A DNA stretch of 64,000 nt from Neostapfia colusana. Taxonomy: Eukaryota > Streptophyta > Magnoliopsida > Poales > Poaceae. The notes beneath the pieces were generated by a model. That model ran no database searches. It was not told the DNA's origin and was given only the letters and a program-made list of their open reading frames with translations. The DNA lies in NCBI GenBank assembly GCA_030760725.1, contig JASWHV010000009.1, positions 88,276,780-88,340,779 on the forward strand, given 5' to 3'. The translations under genes were made by a program, and so were the position numbers. Shown here one piece after another: positions 33,176 through 44,181 of this stretch (the first letter of the stretch is position 1; each line of letters starts with the position of its first letter).

Positions 33176-36100
33176 TGTAACACCCCAAAATCTGCTAAAG
33201 AGGGGAATTTAAAAATTTTTGGACGTATTGCATGTGGTGCAGAAATTCAAATTTAAACTGGAATTCAAATTCAAATCAAAACAGAAAAGAAAAGGAAAAA
33301 GAAAAAAAGAAAAAGAAAACCCCAGCGGCCAGTGGGCCGAAACCCGCCAGCCGGCACACTATTCCCCCCCGCCAGCCCACAACCGCGCGCCCTCTCTTCC
33401 TCTCACTGACACGCGGGGTCCGTGTGTCATCTCCTACCTCCCGCGCGCCCCAACGGCCGGACTCTTCCCCGCGCCCGATCGCAACAAACTCCGGAAACCC
33501 GTGCCCCCAGCCCGAATTCTGGTCCCGGACGACTCCAACTCGATCCCAACAGACCGCCGCCCTCCCTCGCCTATATAAACGCCGACAATCGCCCTGTCCA
33601 CCCCCCCCGCCCCGATTGGCTGTTCTTCTCTCCAGTGAGAACTGAAGTTTCTACAGCCGATATCTTTCGAGCTCAAATTCCCTGATGTTCCGCCACCGCC
33701 GGGGAGCCCTGCAGGTGAAGGAAATGACGTGTCTTGTGCCCCAACGCCCCCCCCCCCCCGATGTGCACTGAAGATCGTCGCCGTTGAAGCTCGCCGCCGA
33801 CCGACTTCCAGGACCTCCGAGTGCTGGAAAACCCCTCGGTGAGCATCCCCTACCCCTCCGCAGCCGATCCATGCAAAAAGATGCAAGTTCTAACGATTAG
33901 CGGCAAAAGCCGAGGCTGCGCCGGCGAGATCGCCACCCCCGCCGACGCGCGCGCGGGCTGGCTCCGGCCAGGGCGACGTACCGATAGAATTAAAACCCGC
34001 GCGTACCGGTTCGATGATCTAATCTGAGCCGTCCACTTTAAATCGGACGGTCCACATCAGCCCCGCGTTATAAAGGCCGGGATTCTTACGCGCTACCCCC
34101 TGGGGATCTCGGAAAACACGAGCTAGCCCCAAAAACTTCTGATGTAGCCCCTGGAACCTCACAAATTCATGTAAATTCATTTAAAAATCAGTTTTAGCCC
34201 CTGGACTTAATAAAAATTAGGAAAACCCCTCTGTTATGTGTAGTTAGACCCCTGGAAATTTATGAAATAATAAATTAGACCCTGCAATAGTGTGGATTCA
34301 CCTTTTTGACCCTATATGATATTAAAATCAGAAAATTGAATATGTGACTAGGATTTAAATTTAAAAAGGTAAGGCAAACACATTGCAAATTCAAATTTAA
34401 GCTCTCCTAGTGCTTGGAAAACTTTAGAATGAGTTAAAAATAGATTTTAGACTGAAATGAATCTGTCTAATTGTTGTTCATATTTATTAGTTATAGAAAC
34501 ACATTTTTAGGCTAGGAAATAATTCTGAAAACTGATAAATAAATTTAAATTAGTTCACATCAGAGGAGAAGTTCAAAAATATGTTATTTTATATTTTAGA
34601 TCAGAACCTATTCTGTTTAGATGACATGTCCTATATTTAATATTAAAACTCACTTTTAGGCATGGAAAATAAATCTGAAAAATATAGGAAAATAGGTATG
34701 CATAATTAGAAAATGATAAATGAAGTCTCCAAATCCAAAAACTTCAGTTTAGGATTTGGTAGAAGATCTGAAAACCTATTTGGAGTAGGAAATTACCTTC
34801 CATGCAAACTTGGTAGCTAAGAAGTGTATTAAATAAATATAAAGAATTTGTTCAAATTGGAAATTCATATATAGTGTGCAAACAGGAATCTGAATACAAA
34901 AGTTAGAAATCATATACATATGTTTAAAAGTGTATGTAGGCCAAAAATCAACACATGAAGAGTAACCACAACACTTAGAAATGTGAATGACTTTCATAGG
35001 TATGTATGTGTGGTTTGTATGAATTGAAAGTGTGGACTATGTCTTATGGATTGTTGTTTTTCTTTTGCTATGTGTATTGGCATGAGTAGAACCTGCCCCA
35101 GAGCAAGTTCTCCCCATCCAAGACCAAGACTTTCCATTCTCAGAGCAGCAGGAAGAAGGCAATTGTCCTTGACCACTTTGATCCTATACTAGTATGTGTA
35201 GATAGGATTATTTGCATTGTCAATTGAAATATGAAACCCATGCTAGGAAGTTTCCCTAGAATTGCAATACCTTGTTTCCTTGTAGCTTGGGTTGGGATTT
35301 ATTTTATCATGTCATTTATATATATGCTTATGCTTAGACATGCTTAGAATGGGATAATTGGGATATGAGATCATCAATTTATTTACCCTACTCTTGAATG
35401 AGATATTATGAGTTATGTAGAGGTAGTGATCGAGGCAAGTTGGATGATTTGGTTGGTGCTGGGTGCACGAGACTCGGGTTTGTGTTTAGTACTTGCCTGG
35501 ATCCTAAGGACCGGTTCATGGAGCATGTAACCTGGCTTTACTGTGCCAACCACATGCTGAGATGGGGCAGCTTGGCCAATTAATTAGGTGTATCCCCGGC
35601 GTTGTATGGGTGTGTTGGATGGTGCGGGGAATAGGTGTCAGCTGGACTACCATATGAACCGCAAGCCTCAAGAGGGGGCCACTGCAGCGGGGTTGGAGCC
35701 TCTTGTATGTTGTTAGGGGTGAAACCTCAGTGGGCCCACGCTCGTCGGGAATCCCTTTGTAAAGGCTTCGTAGTGCTCTCCTGGCTACACAGCTGGGAAG
35801 TGTGAATGTGGTTCGTGGCGACTGGCATAATGGAGGTTCTTTTAGTCCACCAGGCAACGGGGGATGAAATCACTACATGTGGGTACAGTGGTGCAAACTC
35901 TGCAGAGTCAAAACTGTCATGACAGCCGTGCTCAGGGTCAAGAGCGGCTTTGACTTATTCATGATTAGAGGATGATGGCTTTGGAAGTTGAGGATGTTAA
36001 GCGGGGAGCTTAACATTGGAATTGATGTTATGGTTATTTGATTCTGATGATGGGTTGGGAGAATTGGGACCATTTCACCTGTGTAGTAATGTAGGTGCTT

Positions 36101-36560
36101 AATAAGGTAAGGTGATAGGTATTAATTGCATAGTGCTTTAACCATGAGTTCAACCTCTCCTTGTTCTAGCCATGCATGACATAACTTTCCCACACTTCCT
36201 GAGTACCAACGGTACTCAAACTTGCATATTTGTTGGTTTAAATTGCTGCTCAGGTTAAGGGAATGATGTGGTGTTCAATGACCAAGACTTCTGACCCGAA
36301 GAAGGATTCTAGGTTCATGGAGTCCCCCCGGGCAACTCCTATGACGGAGCCCACAAGAATAATATTCCGCTGCTATTTTATTTACATGTTATGAACTTAT
36401 TATCGTCCATCGAGACGTATGCTTTGTAAGACATATTTATATTTGACACCTGGCCATTAATAAATGATGCTTCACTATTTGTCATCACATGTATGAGAAA
36501 ATGATCCTGGCATACATGTGATATTCTCTCGGTTGTTCTACGGAGAAACCGGGTGTGACA
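33176..36560 (+). repeat. 5' LTR of element C, 3385 bp
   Basis: It starts TGTAACACCCC and ends GGGTGTGACA, four bases before the primer-binding site. It holds a purine-rich tract near 33290, a TATA box at 33572 and a run of about 13 C at 33747-33759. The distal part (AATGGAGGTTC, GTGCAAACTCTGCAGAGTC) is related to the B/G LTR family. Confidence 0.92.
33572..33579 (+). promoter_or_regulatory. TATA box of the element C 5' LTR
   Basis: TATATAAA following CTCGCC. The 3' LTR has TATAAAAA in the matching place (44588-44595). Confidence 0.65.
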
Positions 36561-36564
36561 GAAG

Positions 36565-36577
36565 TGGTATCAGAGCC
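36565..36577 (+). other. Primer-binding site of element C
   Basis: TGGTATCAGAGCC four bases after the LTR end, matching initiator tRNA-Met. Confidence 0.9.
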
Positions 36578-36776
36578 AAGGTTGCCCGTAGGAACGTGGA
36601 CCGAGGTAGAAATGGACGTATTTAAGGACCCTATTTTCTTAAAAACTATTTTACAAAGGTGTGGGTTGAAAAGTGTTAGTTAATGGGTCACTTTATTCAC
36701 CTTGCCCCAACTTTATTCAAAATACGATTTTTATTTAAATCTTATCTAACTTAATTTTAAATGCTTTATGTTTTAG

Positions 36777-37546
36777 ATGGTTCGCATGACCCGCACCGCC
36801 CGCAAGTCCATCGGAGGGAGAGTTCTTGTAGTTGCCCTTGCCCTAAGAGAGGAGAATCGTCCGGTGACGTACCACTCCTATGGACTGGTAGTAGGAGGCT
36901 TGTTGCGCCGTCTACGGCGTATGCTCCACGCTGCTGGCAATACGGGCAAGCTAATCATACACTACAGCTCCACCCGAACCATCCGTGAGAAGTGGGAAGA
37001 ATGGAGTTCAGAAATGAGGATTATCCATGAAGATCAGCTGCTCAAGATCCACCGCTCTCCAGCTTGTCGAGCACACAGGTTGATGCCGAGAGGGATGTCA
37101 CCTGGGAGGCCATCACCTGCCAGAGTTACATCTACCGTCGCCACCTGGACAGAACTGAGTACATGTATGTCCTCCAGCGTGAGAGTGGTACCGCGGAGTA
37201 CAAGTACCCGCCAGTGCAGCAGGGGACTTCCCATGAGCACATGGACCTGTGCTTGGAGGATGCTGCTATGCTCAGTACTCGACTGCAGGAGTGTCAGCAG
37301 GAGCTTCATGATGTTCGTGACACCCTGAAGGAGACTGAGGCATTGCTTCGCGCCAGCTTGAGGGTGAGAGAAAGAGGAGATGGGAATGAACTATGGGTCA
37401 CCGTGAATGACACATGGACTCCTGACTCCCCAGACCGCCGGGCGAGCAGGCGTTGCCGCACTTCTCCACCAGCAGCTTCCCCACCCAAAGCGGAGTCAGA
37501 GGGCAGCCGCAATAATGAGGAAGATCCCGAGGAGCCAGCTCAGTGA
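36777..37546 (+). pseudogene. ORF1 of element C: histone H3-tail-like N terminus plus coiled coil, one frameshift
   Basis: A separate ORF between the leader and gag, about 257 residues with one frame change near 37060. The first 15 residues, MVRMTRTARKSIGGR, match the H3 N terminus at Arg2, the T-A-R-K-S run (H3 6-10) and Gly12-Gly13. The rest shows no histone fold. A central part includes IREKWEEWSSEM. After the shift come a predicted coiled coil (LQECQQELHDVRDTLKETE) and a polar tail with DTWTPDSPDRRA, similar to the accessory ORF of element G. Start context TTTTAG before the ATG resembles a splice acceptor. Function unknown; a chromatin link is inferred only from the motif and from the chromodomain-like tail of the same element's Pol. 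Confidence 0.7.
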
Positions 37547-37864
37547 TACGAGTCGTGTAGAGTCCTTTCCCTTAGTTCAGCAGGTTATCGAGTAGTCGAG
37601 TCAATACCTTAGTTAATGGTGTGTTAATGTTTGGTGTGTGACGTGAGTTGTGGAAGCCATGGGCATTTGTCCGCAACCTCGTCTTTAGGTTGTTTTGCTT
37701 TGATGTGTGAACCCCTATGAATTAAGAGTGCATTTATTTTCACGTGAGACGTGAAACACTCAGAAAATGTTAATAAAATAAGACCTCAAGAGTTTAAGTC
37801 TAAACAAGCAAATTGGGAATTTAATACGAAATGCTTTAAATTAACATTTGGTTGATCATGATAG
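37547..37864 (+). other. Spacer between ORF1 and gag of element C
   Basis: Non-coding, AT-rich, with a short similarity to the spacer after the accessory ORF of element G. I see nothing else in it. Confidence 0.5.
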
Positions 37865-38414
37865 ATGGCCGGAAGAGGAATGGGTCGTGGTGCCAACCCC
37901 GCCAACAACAACGATGAGGCCGGCAACCCTCATCTTTCTGGAGGACAAGACAGGGGTGGTCGCTATGAAGGAGTTGATCCCATCCACCAAATGCTTGAAA
38001 ATCAGAATCAGCTCATCCAGAGCCTAACTCAAGTGGTGGCCAACTTGCACCAAATTCCACCTCCACAAGCAGCACCACGCCAACCAAGGGTATGAGAGGG
38101 TGCTGTTTGCCTCTCACCAATTGCATGGACCTGATGCTGATTGGTGGACCGCTTACGTGGCCGCCCATCAAGACCTTGAGAACATCACTTGGAAAGAGTT
38201 CAAGCGCAGTTTCCGCAACCATTACATACCAAGGGGTGAACTCAAAAACAAGAGAAAGGAGTTCTTGGAGCTGCAGCAAGGAAACATGACTGTGAGGGAA
38301 TACCTCACTAAATTCACCCAACTATCCCGTTATGCACCACGGGACATCGAGACTGATGAGCAGAAACAGGACTACTTTGTGGAAGAACTTACTGCGGAAA
38401 TGCAGTGTGCAATG
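37865..38414 (+). pseudogene. First gag segment of element C
   Basis: It starts MAGRGMGRGANPANNND and runs to a stop near 38095. A deletion and frame change follow, then the conserved Gag region (ERVLFASHQLHG, FRNHYIPRGELKNKRKEF) continues in another frame to 38414, where a solo LTR inserted. The segment from 38110 on is present a second time from 40034. Confidence 0.8.
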
Positions 38415-40027
38415 TGTGAGACCGATGTGTGCTGAATACATTGGCAATTAGGATAAAAGTTAGCATTAACATCCAAAGTTTTGAATATTGCCAAAACATT
38501 CTTCTGTGGCAAGGTCCGACAAGTTCTTTGTTAGGTTCGCCAAGTGTTGGCAAGATCCGGAGAGCTCCTGCAAGGTCCGGAGAGCTTCTGTGAGGTGCGG
38601 AGCTTGTTTTTAGGGAGCTCCCGTGAAGTTCAACTCGTAGAACTGCAGCGTCTTGTTTTTTCTTTTAACTCGCAATGTTTCAAACTTGCTTTATGGGAAG
38701 GTTTGCTTAGTATTAATTTGCTAAGTTTTTGGTGTGTTTTGGTGGTTATGGCTGTTATCATTTGATATGGTTTGCAACATGCTTATGTGACGTGCTCATG
38801 TAAGGTGCTGTGGTTTTCGAACTAACGTGAGTCAAGTCGAGGACTTGTGCTCGGAAGAATTGGTTGTTTATTCATGTGCAGGTGTTGCTTGAGTTCAAGA
38901 CATGGCTGGTGACGGGATCCTTGGACTAGTCTCAGGGAGGAGATGAGGTTCCAACAACCAAGTTCAGGAGGAGCTGTGGTTGAGTTGATCGGGAGGTCGC
39001 GCAGCATGTTTGGATCAAGGGCAGTGCATATGAAGGTTGCGTGTACGTCGTGGGAAAGTGTTTGCACCTGTGCAAGGAGTGCATAGACGTGGCATCATTG
39101 TTCCAAGGCGTGATGAAGAGAAGTGGACGTAAAGAATTGGTCGGAAAGGTCCAACCGGCTAGATTGCGTACTCAGGCTGAGACTGAGTCGGATATGGCTC
39201 AAATATGGAAGATTTGAGTTGGTTATGATAGGATTTCGTGCTAGGCACGAAGTTGAGTTGTTTTAGGAATGTTTAGGACGTTCCTAAGGTGTTTGGAAGT
39301 CTCACGATTGCTTCTATCTGCGAATAGGAGAGTCCTGAGCAGTTATGGTAAATTAGGATACGAGTCCAATTAGGAGTAGGAGTCCTAGATTGGATTGTTT
39401 AGCCTGAGGGCTGGCTATAAAAGCAAGGGAGGCCAGAGCTCTCGTGGGCAGAGAACTTTGGGCTGTTCCTCTTGTGTTTCTATTGAATAAAGTTTATAGT
39501 TTCGAGGAGATTTTGTGCCTTGTTCGTCCGATTTATTTTTCGTCAAGTCTTTCTTGCCGAGTTTCTGGACAGACTGACGTTGCTTCGGTGTTTCGTTCAT
39601 AACTCGAGTTTTACAGATCCAATTGACGTGATTCTTTTTGGGTTGTATTCACAACTCAATTATCTATCATCTGTGAAATTTTCACGAGCTTCGGATATGT
39701 AGTTTTTGAGATACACGAGTTTCTTTGCAGCGTTGCAGATCTGTTTTATATCGGGTAGAACAGATTGATCTTCGTTTAATATTTTGATCGTATCTCAAGT
39801 TTTACTTCGTGTTTTCAAGTGATTCTTGTTGCATTAGATCCGTGACTTGATTCTCTACCTCTCTACTTGATTTGTCACGGTTGAACACGTTTGCAAACAC
39901 TTGCACACACGGTTTCTTTAACCGATTGATTTTTTGCTGAGGGGTTTTTGTTGTTTCCGCTGCGAAAAGTTTTAATCTACCATTCACCCCCCCTCTGGTA
40001 GCTTTTCACGTGCTCTTCGATCCTACA
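38415..40027 (+). mobile_element. Solo copia LTR (1613 bp) in the gag of element C
   Basis: It starts TGTGAGACCG and ends GATCCTACA after a CATTCACCCCCCCTCTGG block typical of SIRE/Maximus-type copia LTRs. The duplication CAATG is on both sides (38410-38414 and 40028-40032). A TATA box and a downstream AATAAA (near 39485) are present. The repeated GGTCCGGAGAGCT motif near 38510-38605 probably belongs to U3. Open frames in it are not convincing genes. Confidence 0.93.
39416..39423 (+). promoter_or_regulatory. TATA box of the solo copia LTR
   Basis: TATAAAAG about 70 bp before AATAAA, consistent with a compact R region. Confidence 0.6.
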
Positions 40028-40032
40028 CAATG

Positions 40033-43000
40033 TCCTCTCATCAATTGCATGGACCTGCTGCTGATTGGTGGACCGCCTACGTGGCTGCCCATCATGACCC
40101 TGAGAACATCACTTGGGAAGAGTTCAAGCGTAGCTTCCGCAACCATTACATCCCAAGAGGTGAACTCAAAAACAAGAGGAAGGAGTTTTTGGGACTGCAG
40201 CAAGGAAACATGACGGTGAGGGAATACCTCACTAAATTTACTCAACTATCCCGTTATGCTCCACGAGACATAGAGACTGATGAGCAGAAACAAGATTGTT
40301 TCGTGGAAGGACTTACCGCAGAGATGCAGTGTGCAATGTCCTCCAATGAGTATGAAAGCTTTCAAAAGATGGTGGACAGAGCATTTGTGGTGGAAAGGAA
40401 GCTAAAGGCCCTGGAAAATGAGAATAAAAGGAAGGCTGGGTGGTCACATCAAGCCTCAGGGAGCAACACCCGCCCACGTATGATGCAGCAACCTACGGGG
40501 CAGACGAGCCGTGCTGCGGTACCCTATTCAGCACCAAGAGGGTACAACCCAAACTACAGGCCTCCTGCAGCACCAGCACAACCGCAACGTCAGTTTGTGC
40601 AGCAGCCTCGCCCCGCATATCCACCTCGACCAGCAGTGCAAGGACCCCAAACCAACCCCAAGACAACAAGGGCCAAGCATCTAAGATTGGGGTGCAATGT
40701 TTCAGTTGTGGTGAAGTGGGGCACTACGCCCATAAATGCCCAAAGAAGAAGCCTGCGCCACCACAACAGCAGAATGTAATAAGAGGACGGGTGAACCACG
40801 TCACTATGGAGGAAGCACAAGAGGCACCCGACGTGGTAGTTGGTAAGTTTCCTGCCAATTTACACCTTGCAACTCTGCTGTTTGATTCTGGTGCTACCCA
40901 CTCGTTCATTGCTCAAGGGTTTGTTAAGAAGCATGACCTAGCAACCACACAAATGAACCATATGCTAGCCGTAAACTCTCCAGGAGGAGAAATAAGGACA
41001 AGACAAGTGTGTCCCAAAGTGAACCTAGACATTAATGGGGTAGTATTTACTGCTAACCTCATAGTGATAGATCCAAAAGGGATAGATATTATTTTGGGTA
41101 TGGATTGGTTGACCAAACATAAAGGAATCATCCATTGTTCGACTAGAACGGTGGAACTAACTCACCCCAGTGGTACCAAAGTAAAGTTCATAACAATACA
41201 CGAGCCTCGGAGGGACATTAAATTAAATCAAGTGGAGGTGAAAGTTGATGAAATCAGGACCATCAGGGAATATCCAGATGTTTTTCCGGAGGAGTTGCCA
41301 GGTATGCCTCCCGACCGCGACGTGGAATTCGCAATTGAGCTAGTACCGGGAACAGCCCTGATATACAAGAGACCTTATCGAATGGACTCCAAGCAGCTAG
41401 AAGAGCTCAAGGATTATTTGAGAGAATTGACGGAGAAGGGGTATGTTCGCCCTAGTTCCTCACCATGGGGAGCTCCGGTGATATTTGTGCCCAAGAAAGA
41501 CGGAACCCAAAGGTTATGCGTGGATTACCGTGCTTTGAATGAGGTAACCATCAAGAACAAGTACCCATTGCCTCGCATTGAAGACTTGTTTGATCAGTTG
41601 AGGGGAGCTTGTGTGTTCTCGAAAATTGATCTCAGGTCGGGATACCACCAATTCAAGATAAGGCAATCTGATATTCCCAAGACAGCTTTCGTATCTCGGT
41701 ACGGACTGTATGAATACACTGTCATGCCTTTCGGGCTAACCAATGCCCCGGCATATTTCATGTACCTCATGAACAAGGTATTCATGGAATATCTGGACAA
41801 ATTTGTGGTGGTTTTCATAGATGATATTCTCGTCTTCTCCAAAGATGAAGAAGAACATGAGAAACATCTAAGGTTGGTGTTGCAGAGGCTAAGAGAACAC
41901 CAACTATATGCCAAGTTGAGCAAGTGTGAGTTTTGGTTGAAGAGAGTTCCTATTTTAGGACATATAATCTCGGAGGGAGGAATCTCCGTAGATCCCGCCA
42001 AAATTGAGGATATCCAGAAGTGGAAGACCCCTGAAAATGTCGGGGAAGTTCGAAGCTTTTTGGGATTGGCTGGATACTATCGACGGTTTATTGAGGGATT
42101 CTCCAAGATCTCGAGACCTCTCACTAAACTGTTGGCGAAGGGGATCACATTCACCTGGACGCCACAGTGCGAGACAAGCTTTCAAGAGCTAAAGAAGAGA
42201 TTGACAACAGCCCCAGTGTTGGTTATGCCAGATATGCAAAAGAATTTCACAGTGTACTGCGATGCCTCTGGAAATGGGTTGGGATGTGTTCTCATGCAAG
42301 AAGGACATGTCGTGGCATATGCATCCCGGCAGCTTCGGAAGCACGAGAAGAACTATCCTACACATGACCTAGAACTAGCTGCAGTGGTACACGCGTTGAA
42401 AATTTGGCGGCACTATTTGATGGGGAAGAGGACAGAGATATATACGGATCATAAGAGTTTGAAGTACATATTCACACAGCCAGATCTCAACCTCAGACAA
42501 AGGAGATGGTTAGAGCTAATCAATGACTTTGATGTGGGCATCAACTATCATCCCGGGAAAGCAAACGTCGTGGCCGATGCTTTGAGTCGGAAAGTGCAGG
42601 TCAATAAGTTGAGCCTACATGCCTGCAGAATTGAAGGACGAGGTTATAAGGCTCAATCTATGTCTAGTAAATAGTGGTGAAGCCATCGCCATGGAAGTGG
42701 ACTCCACACTCGAGCAAGACATACGCGAGGGCCAAAAGAATGATGAGAAGATACAGGAAATCAGGCAACTCATCAAGGAAAATAAAGCTCCAGGTTTCAG
42801 AGAGGATGAACAAGGTACGGTGTGGCACGGGAAAAGGATCTGTGTGCCAGAAGTAAAGAAGATCCGTGAATTAATTTTGAAGGAGGCTCATGATTCCTAC
42901 TATTCCATTCATCCTGGGAGTACGAAGATGTACCAGGACCTCAAGAGCAGGTATTGGTGGTATGGCATGAAGCGAGATGTCACGGAACATGTTGCCCTAT

Positions 43001-44136
43001 GTGACACATGTCAGTTGGTGAAAGCAGAACATCAACGACCCGCGGGATTATTGCAACCACTCAAAGTGCCTGAATGGAAGTGGGAAGAAATCAGCATGGA
43101 TTTTGTCGTGGGATTGCCTAGGACACAATCCGGGTATGATTCAATATGGGTCATTATTGATAGGCTAACCAAGGTAGCTCATTTCATCCCTGTGAAAGAA
43201 AGCTACAGCGGATCCAAATTTGCAGAATTGTACATGTCAAGGATTGTGTGTTACCATGGAGTGCCAAAGAAGATAGTGTCGGACCGAGGGACACAGTTCA
43301 CCTCGAGGTTTTGGCAGAAGTTGCATGAAACCATGGGAACCCATCTGAACTTCAGCTCTGCCTATCATCCCCAAACTGACGGGCAGACGGAGAGAACCAA
43401 TCAGATCCTTGAAGATATGTTAAGGGCATGTGCACTCAAAAACAATAGGAGTTGGGACAAGAACTTACCGTATGCAGAGTTTTCCTATAACAACAGCTAT
43501 CAAGCTAGTATGAAGATGTCACCGTTTGAAGCTTTGTATGGAAGGAAGTGCAGAACTCCCCTATTTTGGAACCAAACAGGAGAAAGTAAAGTGTTTGGTC
43601 CAGAAGTGCTAAAAGAAGCCGAGGCGAAGGTGAGGGAGATTCGCAACAACTTGAGGATAGCACAAACACGCCAGAAGAGTTATGCTGATGTACGAAGAAG
43701 AGAGCTCGTTTTCAACGTGGGAGACTATGTTTATCTCAAGGTGTCCCCTATCAGAGGACTTCGTCGGTTCAAGGTGAAAGGGAAGTTGTCACCTCGATAC
43801 ATCGGACCCTTTCAAGTCATGGAAAGAAAAGGCGAAGTGGCGTACCAACTAGAGTTACCGGTTCATCTATCAGACGTGCACGATGTATTCCATGTGTCAC
43901 AACTCAAGAAATGCCTGAGGACGCCTGAAGAGGTGTTACCCATGAATGAAGTGGATGTAGCTGAAGATTTGTCTTATGCCGAGCAACCATACAAGATTTT
44001 GGAGACAATGGAACGCCTCACCAGAAATAAAAGAATCCGGATGTGCAAGGTGCAGTGGAAGCATCACTCAGAAGAGGAAGCCACCTAGGAACGGGAAGAT
44101 GAGCTCAAGGCACAATTTCCGGAATTGTTTTCTTAG
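40033..44136 (+). pseudogene. Gag-Pol of element C (second gag copy to chromodomain-like tail), broken
   Basis: Gag restarts with the second copy of the duplicated segment. A 1-bp shift near 40655 separates it from the CCHC knuckle (CFSCGEVGHYAHKC, 40698-40739). Protease DSGATHSF is at about 40884, reverse transcriptase FIDDIL at about 41814-41831, RNase H YCDASG near 42258. Another shift near 42620 precedes the integrase with its zinc finger (SIHPGSTKMY, CDTC) and VSDRGTQF and DGQTER motifs. The chromodomain-like tail is cut by TAG at 44086-44088 where relatives have Trp (EEATWE); the frame would otherwise end at 44136. Catalytic residues are kept, so the damage is limited and rather recent or mild. 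Confidence 0.92.
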
Positions 44137-44167
44137 AAACACCAATCTCGAGGACGAGATTTCTTAT

Positions 44168-44181
44168 AAGGGGGGTAGAGC
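44168..44181 (+). other. Polypurine tract of element C
   Basis: AAGGGGGGTAGAGC directly before the LTR start TGTAACACC. Confidence 0.85.

Noticed and set aside
36777..37546. Captured host histone H3 gene
   Set aside because: Only the first 15 or so residues resemble H3. No histone fold follows, and the ORF sits at a regular place in a retrotransposon.
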